In this document: in pieces, positions 1 to 11,600 of the stretch
How positions within the stretch are numbered: the first letter of the stretch is position 1
How the letters are laid out: each line of letters begins with the position of its first letter
Source of the DNA: Diphasiastrum complanatum
Taxonomy: Eukaryota > Streptophyta > Lycopodiopsida > Lycopodiales > Lycopodiaceae
Length of the DNA: 64,000 bases
Direction: 5' to 3'
NCBI GenBank assembly: GCA_029204225.1
Contig: CM055095.1
Span: 65,782,250 to 65,846,249, forward strand
The notes under the pieces: generated by a model
Seen by the model: the letters and a program-made list of their open reading frames with translations, nothing else
Told to the model about the DNA's origin: nothing
Database searches by the model: none
Translations under genes and position numbers: made by a program

Positions 1-1071
1 CAATGGCCTTTTTCATACCACAAATAATAGTCTGAACAAAAAGGTTAGGTGGAGGTAGGGGGTCCCCATAACCCAAAGAGGCAGTTTCTTGAAACCAACT
101 TGTGGACTAAACCATAAAAAAGACCTTTGTTAGCTTATGAATCGGATAAAAGGTAAAGATTTCAGCACTATCCCAACCAAGGAATAGTCGGATTTACACC
201 ACCAGGATGCATAGAGAGAGAGAGATACAAGACTGCATTTAATTCCTCTTGACAAAGCAAGACTAAAATCTTTAAAGCCTTTATTCATAATCCAACAAGG
301 TAAAGTATAGCCGAAAAGTAAAATACAGTACTGTAAAGCACCATAAAGCATAACCACTCTCAAGACGTCCAGCTGATACCTGCCACCATCCCACAAAACA
401 AAACTGCTCAAGTTAGTTCAGTGAGGAAGACAGGTGTCATGGCTGAACGACATTTGTTATTCATGTCCAAAAGAAATTATACTACTTAACAGCTTTAAAT
501 GGCATTTTAAATCATAGTCCAATCTTTTCAGACAACCGGTGTTTTAGCGATAGGCCAAGCCGTTATATCACTGTATTTGGGTGAGTGCCATACTGATCAG
601 CGTACGATCAAATTGGTCCATATCAGTTCGTTTTAAACATAGTGAAGTATAAAAAAGTTTTAACCGTTAAAATTTCAAGTAGCCAGAAGTCCTGGTGTGG
701 ACACGTGTGCTGGTGTCAGAGCAAATCCATGCTATACTGACCCAAGTGTCCCTTAAAGTGTAAGGGATGTCACACACTGCTGTTGTCCATACTCCTGAAC
801 ATATCCATGCTTTCCAGTTGTATCTCACCAAGAGTCTAGAGTAACACAGAGATGGGTACAGTTAAGTGCTTCCATAGTTGTTATATATGAGTAACATAAC
901 AACCATGGTATAGGGATACTGTGTAGGAAAGACGTGATTAATAATTAGTAAGAGACTACCAATGTTTCTACTAGGTATTAGGGCAACAGATCCGTGCCAT
1001 TCCAATCCTTAAGTAGAAACCACGACTCTTACGCATATCCATGCTGTCTAAGATAGTGGTGGTTAAATAAC
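1..1071. other. AT-rich stretch, no gene recognised
   Basis: Both strands were read and I see no protein family, RNA gene or transposon end here. The open frames are short and without recognisable motifs. A short GA run lies near 213-226. Confidence 0.5.
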
Positions 1072-1160
1072 TTGGATCAGCATAGCAATACCCTAAAACA
1101 GTTTCACATGTTGGATCAATGTAACAACACCCTAAAGTAGTTTCACATGTTGGATCAACA
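1072..1160. repeat. 39-bp tandem repeat, two copies plus partial third
   Basis: Two adjacent 39-base units (1072-1110 and 1111-1149) both start TTGGATCA and end GTTTCACATG; a third unit begins at 1150 (TTGGATCAAC) and breaks off. The period is a multiple of three, so an open frame crosses it, but nothing suggests a protein. Confidence 0.75.
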
Positions 1161-1704
1161 CATCGAATTAACACTTTCAATCAATGCCCTATATCAACAT
1201 TTCAAGAGCAAAACATTACCCCATGAGCATATACAGTTATGGCAACATAGCTTGGATCGTAACATAAGCTTGTCAAAAAATTGAATTGCAATTAAAAAAA
1301 CTCAAAACATAGAAAAACCGAGTCTTTTTTTTTTGAAGCTATTTATCATATGGTTTCTTAAGTTAAACCTATGCCAACAAATGTGATTTACTCTACTGTG
1401 ACAACAAAAGGTGCTCGCTAGCAACACAAAGCAATTATAACTGTTATTTAGTTTTTTTTCTTGCAACTATACAAATCAATTATATAAAGCAAATATACTC
1501 TAGTGAATCAAGAAAATACACATAACAAAGGGAAATATAAAGTTATAAGCCTTAAAATGTTTGATAGGACAATATGAATTTGAAATGTTCCTAATAAACG
1601 ATCTTACAAGAAAAGAGATACATCTCACAAAAGTAAAGCTAGGATCAATAACTAGACTCCGAAGAAGTTGATTAGTGATGAGTTATTAAATATGGCTCCA
1701 AAAC

Positions 1705-1737
1705 AAAAATCACGAAAACCACGTTTTCGTGATTTTT
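1705..1737. repeat. Perfect 15-bp inverted repeat with 3-base loop
   Basis: Bases 1705-1719 are exactly complementary to 1723-1737, leaving the loop CAC. The arm reads AAAAATCACGAAAAC. It lies about 100 bp upstream of the CACTA-like coding tail. It could be a stem-loop in RNA or a tiny foldback; no terminator role can be claimed in a plant genome. Confidence 0.8.
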
Positions 1738-1836
1738 TGATGGTTTGTTTGTGAATGCATGGTGTTTGACATGTATAAATGTGTGTAAAGGAGATCAAAA
1801 GAAGATGTACAGATATCTTCAAGTTTTATAAATCTT

Positions 1837-2028
1837 GAGAACCCCAGAATTGATTCTCATGATTATGACAACCCAGTTGATGAAGAGGACAAGAATGATT
1901 CTTTGGATGAGGACAATATCGAGAGAAATTCTAATTTCTATAGTGATGATGAAAATCATCTTAGCGGAAATGAGTTGCATGTATTGGCTGATGCATTTGA
2001 ACCTTGCGATGATGGAGAAAATATGTAA
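1837..2028 (+). pseudogene. C-terminal tail of a CACTA/En-Spm-type transposon protein
   Basis: The frame ending in TAA at 2026-2028 encodes an acidic tail with the motif SDDENHLSGNELH and the end FEPCDDGENM. A homologous tail, DDEIHLSGDELQ followed by FESCDDE, closes the DUF4216-like gene at 28.9 kb, so the two are copies of one family. Only the last ~63 codons are visible; no start codon or transposase domain precedes them. Family assignment rests on the 28-kb copy. Confidence 0.6.
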
Positions 2029-2587
2029 ATGTCACAAATAGTTTTGTGTATGTAGAACGTTGCTTATTTGTATATTATAATTAAAAAGCATCTTCTTTGT
2101 GGTAACATCTATAAAAATTATATGATAGATAATAATACACTTTCCTACAAGGTTCGATTATTCATTCATCTTTGCAAACACACAAACGTATAAAACATTG
2201 CATTTTTTTTATCAACAAATTCTCGGAACAAGCTACCACATGGCTCTCAAGGTACTTAGCATTCTTTCAAGTGCAAATTTAGCTCACACTATTTTTACCT
2301 ATTAATACCACATTGAGGTTAATGCCAAATTCTGATTATGGAACTTTTACAATATATAAACACATCATAATGTCCATAAACTGATAGTAATTCCAATTCG
2401 TCAAAGAATAATAATTTGACATAATGATCATTTGATTTTTAGTTCACATAATAATCATTTTATTAGTAGTCCACACTTATTCAAAGCCTCAAAAAAAATC
2501 CCATTTACTTTTAAATTAATCATAAAGTTGTTTGTTTATCAACATATTGTTCACAATAGTTTAAAAAAAAACTACAACAAATTTATT

Positions 2588-2975
2588 TTGCCACGCATGG
2601 CAATATCAAAATCCAACTCTCTAGAACTTTCTCTGGAGATTTGCCACGCATGGCAAATCTCCAGGGATGCATGTCACATGAGAGGCGGTTAAAGGACAAC
2701 TGTGTGTGTGGCACTTCCACGCGTGGCTCTACCACGCCAAGAAATTTTGGCACTCATTTTTTGAATTTTGGTTTAAAATTTTTTGCGTGGCACTGCCACC
2801 AAAAAGAAAAGTTTATTGCCACACCCCACCTCCAGCCGGGATTTTCACTGGCAGGGTCTTTGGAAAATTTTTGGCATGGATGTGCCACGTGTGGCAGAGC
2901 TACGCAAAAGAAAAATGTCAAAATTTTGGTTAAGTATCAGGTTCACCTGGCAAAACGCCCATATGTGTAGTTGTG
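2588..2975 (+). mobile_element. 3' subterminal repeat array and terminus of a CACTA-like transposon (copy 1)
   Basis: Copies of a palindrome-like motif, TGCCACGCATGGCA or CCACGCGTGGC and variants, recur near 2588, 2641, 2719, 2787, 2872 and 2890. The array ends in TATGTGTAGTTGTG at 2975. A matching array with the same end (TATGTAGTTGTG) closes the 29.9-kb element, also just downstream of the homologous acidic coding tail. Known CACTA elements have subterminal repeats bound by a TnpA-type protein and CACTA-like termini; here the inverted terminus would read CACAACTACA. No left end was found. Confidence 0.6.
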
Positions 2976-4100
2976 ATTGGTGTGGAGGATACAAATTTGG
3001 CCTACCCAATAGCTTCTATCAGGATGTTGGGTCGTTCGACACCAAGCAAACAAAAAACAATTGAAATTATAAAAAGGATTGAATCAAATTATCAAATTCA
3101 AACAATTACTAAAATTGATCTTTTGATTGGTCAAATATTTGTGCAGGTGTCTTCGATAGCCATGAAGAGAGCGAAAGGGTTAGGCGTCTGTGATAGTCGT
3201 GCACCCTTTGAATCAAATATTGGATGTGGTCATTTGAGTGAGTATTAGTAAGAGAGAGAAACAAGTAAGAAAGCATTTGACAGTACAAAAGCATGTAATA
3301 GAAAACAAAGAATCTGTATATTAGCTATTGTGAGCTAGCTACTGCATAACAACATGTTCGAATGATGACGTAGTTTAAAGAAGATTCAACAGAGGAAGAG
3401 CTCCATTTTGAATTAGTCAACATTCGATAGTTTGACAGTGGTCGAAAGTGTCAACAGAATCGACAAGTCGATAGTGTCGATAGTTCGATGTTGACGATGG
3501 ATATTCAAACTCGAATATTCATTGTCAAGATGAGTCTTGCTCTGCTTCAAATATACATCTATTTCTACAAATTGTTTGAATAATAGTCCATTTTTTTGCA
3601 GACTATTGTAGAGAGTTGAATTTTACATTGTTCGAGAGAACTCAGAAGATAAATAGAAGTAAGATTAAATTCCAATAGGCTCATCGATTAAGCGATTAGT
3701 TCTATTATGACAAATGATATAAACACGATGCTTTTAATTCACTAAATCTTCTACAGTGCTACCAAACATAACAGTCCAACTGGTTCTCTTGATGCTTCAA
3801 GCTCTTGCGATAATTTCTCACCTGTGTCATTTTCCCAACACAAGAAGCTATAGAAACAAAGCTTTTTCCAATCGAATCAGATCAAAATTTGAATTGATCC
3901 TTGGCTAGGATCAACGGGTTGAACTAGATCAAAATCCATTTCGATTATAAAGTCCTTAACTATCATGAGTTTAGGCCTACAACCATTAATTATGACCTTG
4001 CACAAAAGGGCCCCAATTCCCTTATAGTCACAATTAACTTACGGGTTGTCGGTCTACCGATCTCTTGCATGGACACGTTACTCGAGACCAATCGTGGGCA
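2976..4100. other. Non-coding stretch, probable LTR of the following gypsy fragment in its right part
   Basis: No gene recognised. Around 3420-3500 the motif TCGATAGT/TTCGATAG and its relatives recur several times. Because the minus-strand gypsy fragment has its polypurine tract at 4106-4116, sequence below 4105 is probably its 3' LTR; I could not fix the other end. Confidence 0.35.
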
Positions 4101-4104
4101 TGAC

Positions 4105-4930
4105 ATCCTTCCCCCCGTATTCAAGTTCTGTCCTCAGAACTTAAAACTAGGGAAGTTCCTCCTTAAGCTTCCTTCATGTTCCCAGGAATCATCATCATTG
4201 GTGCGTCCCTTCCATTGAACAAGATGCTTGATAACTATACGATTTCTCAATCTTTTAGTTCTTGTATCCAAGATTCTTCCGGGTTCAAGTCGAGACACAC
4301 GTGATAATTTATCCAACAGGTCCAATTGATCTCCAAAACCAAGATACACCCTTTCACGTAGACTCACATGAGTCAGCTTATGTGATAACTCGGATGCACT
4401 AGAGTTCCTTCCTTGAGGTCCAATTGGTAAGCTAAGGATCCGATCTTTTTCAATATCTGATACTCCCTCAAGGATAATTTTCTCTCCAAGGAGATTACAA
4501 TCAAAATGTAGATATCATCTGATCTTTTGATCACACATGTAATCCTTCTCTTAAACGATTAAGTAATCTGAACTATGATTCGTCAATCATAATTCCCCAT
4601 ATTCTAGTCCTATGCTCAATAAGAAAACATGATACCCATTCATAGGCAACTCAATCAAGGGCAGATACACTTCCCAATGAGGTTACCGCCAAAAAATATG
4701 CCCAAAGCATTTTCTCCTTCACCTGATTTGTTCTTTCTGTCTGACCAATAGTCAGAAGAACTTAAGCTTAGAGTCGTATCTAGTTTAGCGAATACGGCTG
4801 ACCAGAAGTGACCAGTAAACCTTGGATCGCGATCGTTCACAAAGTCACTAGGTGATCCATAAAGTCCAAACAGACGTTGTACAACTACTTGAGCAAAATT
4901 AGATGCTTTTATGGTAACCATCACAATTCT
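4105..4930 (-). pseudogene. Ty3/gypsy chromovirus remnant: integrase core, chromodomain and PPT
   Basis: On the minus strand, 4924-4655 encodes the second half of an integrase catalytic core: GLYGSPSDFVNDRDPRFTGH keeps the central catalytic aspartate of the DRD motif. The downstream GQTERTN block is present only in another frame, showing a frameshift. The next piece (4367-4134) is a chromodomain: PGRILDTRTKRLRN, then HLVQWKGR and DDSWEHE. Immediately after its stop is a purine run (complement of 4106-4116) followed by TGTCATGCC, the expected start of a 3' LTR. RT, RNase H and Gag are absent. This is dead Ty3/gypsy DNA. Confidence 0.8.
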
Positions 4931-6935
4931 TAGAAGAAAATGAGTTGTTCAAAAAGTGCTTTCCATCAGGAAAGTTTAAGACTTTCCCAACTCACTTACT
5001 GTGCCTATATAAGGACTGTAATCCAAAAATGCCCTTACTTTAGCCATGGCACAAAGTGTCATTCCAAAGTTAGGATCTTGTCCAAAATGCGTCTAGATTC
5101 AATTATTCTTATCTAGAATAACTCAAGATTCATCAGAACCTCATTATGTGAAGTCATAACTTTGGCAATCAACAGCTATCCAACTCTCATGAGTCTTCCG
5201 AGATAGCATTCTATTTTTTTCAATTGGGAAAAGATAAGGCTAAAAGTTCTCGTTTATTCTATACACATAAACCTTTAAATGAATCCAAACTTGACCCATA
5301 AAGGTTGCGACTTATAACCGATACATTTCAACAATAATATCCATAAGAGAGGTTATTTTGTTGATTCAAACAACTAACTCAAACGCAACGCTCCCGACGC
5401 AGTTAGTTGTATCAGATTTAGAAAATATTTAAATGTCTAGGTGTGGTAAATCAAATCTAGGTCAATAAGCAATACTCAATGAGAAATTACTATAGCCTAG
5501 TGAGAAATAGTCTCTATACAATTCTCATCAATATTCCTATGTATTAATCACTAGGTTATGCATGCAAATAACTTAGTCCAAGAAATCCTTTGTAGATCCA
5601 CAAGATTGAAAGTCTGTACAAAAGGTGTATGATCACACAAAGATTCACTACATAGCATATCCTACAGATATCATCTGATCTGTACACAATACTTTCTTAA
5701 CCAAGAATCCTGTAACTTGATTATTCTCTAAGAGAGAATATTTCTCAAAGAGTGCTATTCCACAACCAAAATCTCAATTGGAGATTACCTCAAAAGAATA
5801 TATTGTTAGCGTGAATTTCCTTCCTTGCATCAACCCACAGATCTCAGTCCTCACTAAGATCAAGTTGATTATCACCAACAAGGAACATGTTTCAACAAAC
5901 CACCATTTTGCAATAGAATTCTCTAGTTCTGACACAAATCAATCGGACTTGTAATCAACCACTCTTCTACTACAAGTGTTTTCTAATTTTCGTATCTTAG
6001 ATCTTCAAACCATAGATCATCTATAATCCTTAAAGGATTTTTAAAATATCTAAATATCCTATCGTTTCTGATTCATTCCATCATCTAACAACGTCATCTA
6101 ACATATTCCTCCTGGAATCTATGATAGATGTTTCTCCTTGATAACTCTTTACTTCTCTCCCTTTTAACAAGAAACGACACGAGTTTCCAAGACATGCATA
6201 TCAATCAAGATTTGCCTTAGAATAAGTTTCTAAGAAGAGATCTGAGAAAGTAACATGTAAATCAGAAAAAAGACTTATTAAAGATTTTAGTAAGAAAAAC
6301 AACTTAGAAAACACTTCCATTAACCATTTTTGTGACATTGTCCAAGGTCAACGAATAATAAAAATTACCTTCCAAGGAATCACAAAAAACCGGGTTAATC
6401 AATGTTAAGAAATTCACTAATATATCTTTTGTAAAAAAATAGTTTGTCGGGTTTTTGTTTTTGTAAATTTGAGACATCCATAAGGGGTCATGACCAATAT
6501 CTCAAATTTCTGACAAAACACCCGTTTTATGACCCATAGTATTTGGCATCAATTAGATTCATGGCCTTACTATGGTCAAAACTGATCCAGTTAGTTTTAG
6601 ATCTTCATTTTGGAATCGCTTGTGTCTCATACCACAGCTTCTTCCGCCATGAAGGCCCTCCACTTCTTGATCAAAGTGTCTCAAATTTCATATATTATAT
6701 AAAAAATACATAAATCGATTGAGATTAAAACCACCGGTACCATTGAAGTTCTCGGGAATTTCAAATTCCAACTTCAGAGTCCAATCCCAACTCACCGAGG
6801 AATGAGTGAGAATACCTCCTATACCATTTGTATCGGCTTCATATGTTCATTTTTTATGTTGGCACGCACTAGTGTCAAGCATATAAAAAAACTGCTTTTT
6901 TCACTTATTTTTAGTCTTTTCCATCTTAGGCTTCA
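4931..6935. other. Gene-free AT-rich DNA
   Basis: No domain, LTR terminus or RNA gene was recognised on either strand in these 2 kb. It may include decayed interior or LTR of the neighbouring gypsy fragments. Confidence 0.4.
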
Positions 6936-7574
6936 GGGTCGTTTTGTCGTGCACGCTTTTTTGCGAGACAACCACGGTGCTATCACAGCATCTTCCAAAA
7001 ATTGGAGGATATATCGTTTGCACTTGTTTTGATAATCGGTTGGCTGTTCAAGAATGAATTGCCACTGCGCCAACTTCCTATCAAAAAGCGGCACCTTCTC
7101 CAAAAAAACCAAGAGCTTTTGGACATAGGTGTCCAGTTCTTGATTGCCCATTGTGTAGTTAATAAAGCAAAATTTCAATAAAAAAACATCAATTATGACT
7201 CAAACCTTACAGAAGTCCACCAAGAATCCAGCTTAAGTTACCAGTTTCTCGGGTAGGGTCCTCCACCACAAGGAGGCCTTGTCGTCAAGAAACAACAAAT
7301 ATGATAATATTCGCTTTTCTTTTGGGACGTTTTGCAAGCTAAAATAGCTTGATTAACAGTTTACCCAAGTCATCGACAACTTCGGGACGCTTTTATCGCC
7401 GAAAAAAATTTCCAGTTTAAAAGCCAAGTTGTTTTCAATTAATGGGTTAAATTGAATAAACTGATTTTGCATTTGGTTTGCTTTGATGAAGTTAGAATCC
7501 AAGGAACCATCACTGCCGGGTGATGTCGGGTGAATCACCAACTGGAACTTCATCCTTATCCATTTGTGAGTCAA
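6936..7574 (-). pseudogene. Ty3/gypsy Gag remnant
   Basis: Frameshifted minus-strand pieces carry the order seen in the retrotransposon Gag family: IEIFFGDKS-type opening near 7420, then KASLWWRTLPEKL near 7270-7230, then GNQELDTYVQKLLVFLEKVP near 7150-7080, corresponding to the W-W-x-x-L and linear helix-rich blocks of that family. Stops and frame changes separate the pieces, and no zinc knuckle was seen. It may belong with the integrase fragment at 4.1-4.9 kb, also minus strand, but the gap is unreadable. Confidence 0.5.
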
Positions 7575-7965
7575 AACCGAAAAGTTAAAAAAAAATTACG
7601 TTCAGTTAAGAATCATTGTAGGTGTAATTTTCGTAATGAAGCAATGTCCAAAAAAACAGAGTTTTAAGAGACCATAACGTGCTTATTAAAATTATACCAA
7701 TGAATTTTGCAAATATATTGTAAGCAATAAAAATGCTGAAAAACCATGTAGATGCATCCAAATCAAATTTACACAACTTTCGAAGCCATTATTATTCAAC
7801 CTTAACTGCCTTTCCGTTTCCGTAGTCTATAACTACCAAAAAATGCCGATGGAATTACTAAAAACCGATAAAAAACTCATTGCCAAAAACCTCTAGCGAG
7901 CGGCCCCCTCCCTCTAACAACCATTCAACTTAAGTTAACAAAAAAATAAACAATAAGTTAAGTAA

Positions 7966-7982
7966 CCCCCCCCCCCCCCCCC
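7966..7982. repeat. Poly-C run of 17 bases
   Basis: Seventeen consecutive cytosines on the plus strand (poly-G on the minus). Length is likely to be polymorphic and sensitive to sequencing error. Confidence 0.9.
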
Positions 7983-8069
7983 TTTTCCCACCAAAAAGGA
8001 CCCTTGGCCCCTCCTGCTGCCCGCGAGCAGAGTTGGAGAGAAATAGAGGCCCGAGTTTTGAAGGAAAAC

Positions 8070-8071
<2 letters not shown>

Positions 8072-8109
<38 letters not shown>
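8072..8109. repeat. (GA)n microsatellite, 38 bp
   Basis: Uninterrupted GA dinucleotides. It is one of at least eleven GA/CT tracts in the window, all with the same dinucleotide. Confidence 0.95.
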
Positions 8110-8111
<2 letters not shown>

Positions 8112-9260
8112 CGTGAGGAATCCCATTTTTCCCCATGCTTTCACAGTCGGTAAAGTGCAGGGATTATGGCAGGTGTGGAGCGCTCAGTATCTGATCAGGA
8201 GGCGCAATTTTGGAGTCCAAAAAGTTGCCCTATACTGATCTTTGTGATGTATTTCATTTCTTCCCATCACTTGCAGGTTCTGATGATTTATCCTACAATA
8301 CAAGCAGATTGTTGATGCAAACATGGCGCTTTTGCCTCTTGCGTCCCAACATCAAGCAAAGACAACAAAAGCTAATCTATTTAGCTTTTACTTTGAAGCA
8401 AAACCATCATACTGCTGTTTTTTGTAGTTAAGAGATGCATTTAGGGCGATTTTCAGTTTGCTTCCTCAGATGAATAAGCCATTTAACAATCACAGATTTG
8501 CAAGCTTGGATTTCCTTATGGCTGTATAACAGGGGAAATGCTGCACAAATTTTCACTGAAACTAAAAATTTGCAGGTTTGCCATTCTTTTCACAGAATAG
8601 GCTTCAAGATGACCCAAACCATTGCAATCATGGCTTTACTGGCTCATAACCCTGCAAACCACCGTTAGTTTGTTGAAAAATGCAACAAAAACCTGCAACT
8701 CCATAAAAAATCGCCATTCAAAACCTGTAAATAATCCACAAACACTCACAGCAAGTGGTTAGTTCATATTTGCATCTATTCTTGTCTTTCTCAACGATTT
8801 TAAAGCAAAATAGGTTCCACAAAAAGCAATAGACAGCAACCAAAATCTCATAAACCACTATTGCTAGAACAAGAAGCCATAAGAAAAAATCCGACATAGC
8901 TTTAAATTGAAACCGTTGCTTTTCCCAAAGTGCTTCTAGCAAAGTAATCGGCAACATAAAGGAATTGAAAATCAGAATTACTTCCAAAAACCAATTTGAA
9001 GTGCTTAACAATCAAACCGATTGTATACCTGCCACACAATCGATTACATCTCAAAAAAGAAAATCAACGGGAAGAGTAATCCTATGACAAGTTAGCTCCA
9101 AGATTTTACAAACCCTTCAAAATTTTGAAAAGGATTGGTGAATTGGATTTTCCTCCAACCATCTGCATGCATCAAGTGTTTCATATAACCATTTTGAAAA
9201 GACACTTGAGAGAACACTCTACTTCAATCGTCATTTTGCCACCATTTGAACATGAATAAA

Positions 9261-9359
9261 ATGTGGTTTCGAGATAAGGTATTACGAAATGATAAGATAA
9301 TCAAAAGATACTTGGTTCAATGGAAGAACCTACCTGATGAAGACAACACTTGGGTTTAA
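9261..9359 (+). pseudogene. Chromodomain remnant of a Ty3/gypsy element
   Basis: Thirty-two codons before a TAA encode KVLRNDKIIKRYLVQWKN followed by LPDEDNTWV. This matches the chromodomain pattern (VLRNxxIxxYLVQWKxxPxEDxTW) found at the C-terminus of gypsy chromovirus integrases. Integrase sequence before it is missing. It is a short relic in the opposite orientation to the 4.1-kb fragment. Confidence 0.65.
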
Positions 9360-9478
9360 CTCTTTTATGCAATCATGTCCATGTTTATTAGCATGAAGTT
9401 GTTGGACATGACATCCTCACATGCTAAGTTTCATGTGCCCAATCGACATGAATCCATGCCCTCCTTGTTTGTAATGAT

Positions 9479-9482
<4 letters not shown>

Positions 9483-9523
<41 letters not shown>
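9483..9523. repeat. (GA)n microsatellite, 41 bp
   Basis: Pure GA tract shortly after the chromodomain relic; a second tract follows 170 bp later. Confidence 0.95.
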
Positions 9524-9526
<3 letters not shown>

Positions 9527-9692
9527 ATGGAGATTATTGTCTATTTGCATCTTGTGCATGTCAACATGAACGCCTTGTATTTTTCTTGCTTATACCTTTG
9601 ATTTCATCAGCACATGACATTTTAACAAGTTAAGGGACTTAAAATCCCTAGTTTCAAGTTGGCCCGGGCCTCAATACAAGAGAATTGATAAC

Positions 9693-9695
<3 letters not shown>

Positions 9696-9747
<52 letters not shown>
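9696..9747. repeat. (GA)n microsatellite, 52 bp
   Basis: Pure GA tract with no interruption. The surrounding 9360-10380 bases contain no recognisable gene. Confidence 0.95.
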
Positions 9748-9749
<2 letters not shown>

Positions 9750-10399
9750 CACAAAACATGACACCCAAGCTATTGCAATCTTATGATTCATGTTGAACCA
9801 AAACGCTTGTTGCTACTAGCAAGGCCAACTTCTTCATAGAGTATTCTCTCAATTTACAAAAGTGGCTCTCTAAACTCACCTTGTCAATTGTGTTTATGCT
9901 GAAGTGTACCATAAACACAATATGTTTCTCACTTAATGGAGTCTCACTCTAACTTGTGAAATGATGCTAGTTGCAGAATTAGTAAATGGCAAATTTAAGC
10001 TCTAAGCTCTATATTTTTGCATAGTTATTAGCTTTTCACAATTCATAAAATGGAAAGGCACCTTTTGAACAATCCATTACCTCTTGATTTGTGGGAAAAT
10101 ACTCATGCGAATGTGAAGTGATGACCAGACCCTTTACTTTCACCTTGGAGGGAGCATATCTGAAACTTTTTGCCTTTGTTTTAAGAGGCCAAAAAGGTTT
10201 GCAGCCTAAAATGCCCCCAGCTCCCACCCCTTTCAGGCCCTACTGCTTTTTGCTAAGGGAACAGGCAGGCCACTTGAGAGACCAGGTCAGTGAGGGTAGA
10301 TAGGACTTTGACAGAGGTCACAGCCTTAAGGACGGCGCCTGGTCCTATGCTGCTTAATGGCACGGAATACTTTAGGCCCGCCTACTTGATTGCTTTCCG

Positions 10400-10575
10400 C
10401 ACGGCATTCAACGGTTGATCGAAAAGCACGTGACAGAATCTGAACGGTTTATGACGAAATCTAACGGTGTCGGGCGCGTACGCGGGTTCAAGTCAAGTTC
10501 CGTTTGCTGCTGCTTCTCATTTTCGACCGTTGTGCTGCTCCCAATTTATTACTTTTTATTTCTTCAACCGTTTTA
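10400..10575 (+). promoter_or_regulatory. Cluster of AACGG (MYB-core) sites upstream of the ARM gene
   Basis: Five AACGG/CCGTT cores fall within about 165 bp: TTCAACGGTTGA near 10407, TGAACGGTTTA near 10442, TCTAACGGTG near 10461, CGACCGTTG near 10524 and TCAACCGTTTTA near 10565. A CACGTGAC G-box-like site lies at about 10426. AACGG is the core of plant MYB sites, including the M-phase activator type. The cluster is ~1.0-1.2 kb before the ARM start codon, so a 5' UTR intron or distal promoter is possible. Function is inferred only. Confidence 0.35.
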
Positions 10576-11600
10576 CGTTTCTATCCACCAGACACTTCTT
10601 TATCCTATCTCTCTGTATATCTTCTCGATAAATGCTTCTAAAAAATTGGGAATGCATTTCACGAAGAAAGAGCTGCCGGCAGAAAAAACCCAATTCATGG
10701 AAATGGCAGAAGATCATACAAGGTTGTGGAATCAGGATCATACATGGTTGTTGGGCTTTTGTATACATTAGCAATTTTGAATTTTGTTGCCAACCCAAAA
10801 TGGTAATCTATGATCGATCCTGTTTCATGATTGAAGCACTAGAGACTATGTGGTTCAATCAATCATCTGATCAAGTATATACATATGCATGTATCTGACT
10901 ATCAGTGCAACACACTCCAAAACCAAACTGCTTTGGCCTGCAAACTGCTGTATGTTGTAAGGAGGGTATTTGTTTCTGTACAAAAATTGGACCACCCAAA
11001 TCCTACTCCTACCTGTTTTTGCAGTTTTCTCAATATAAGTAGGAAATTTTGTTGCTTAAGGTGATACGGTTGTTGTCGGTAACTTCCTGGAGACGCAGAG
11101 AAAGGAAGAAAGATAGAGGAGTAAAGTGTAAACAATGTCTATCTGCCTTCAGAATATGTATACATACAGCTTTGTTGGGCTATGTTCTAGAGGTAATGTG
11201 ACAAGCTGCAGCTAAGACGCGTGGAAATTGTAGTGAAACACGCTCAAAATCATCTCATTGAGAGGTCAATGTTGGAGGGATTCGAAGGCAGCAAGGGGCT
11301 TAAAAGAAAGCTGCATTGGAGGGAAACTCTCTCTCTCTGCGAAATATTCACAGTGCTTATTTTATAGTTGGAGCTTCTGTTTTGATCATTACCAATACAA
11401 GCAAACTTCCAAAATATAAATTAATAAAGAAGACTTTCAAAATTAATTTGCAGTACGTCCCTGAATTGTTTTGGCTTAGCTTTCTAAGGTTCAATCTATT
11501 TCCTCTATTCTATTTGAAACCCGTGCAGCATCTTTGATGAGGCGGATCCCTTTAGACGTCAAATCCTTGTGTCCATTTATACATTGATCTGCACTGAGCA

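Larger units (their letters stand above)
7576..9260. other. Non-coding DNA with homopolymer and GA tract
   Basis: No gene recognised. The notable content is a 17-base C run and a GA microsatellite, listed separately. Short open frames here are without family motifs. Confidence 0.4.

Noticed and set aside
971-1180. Small cysteine-rich protein (TCETTLGCCY repeats)
   Set aside because: It is the translation of the 39-bp tandem repeat and has no signal peptide or support.
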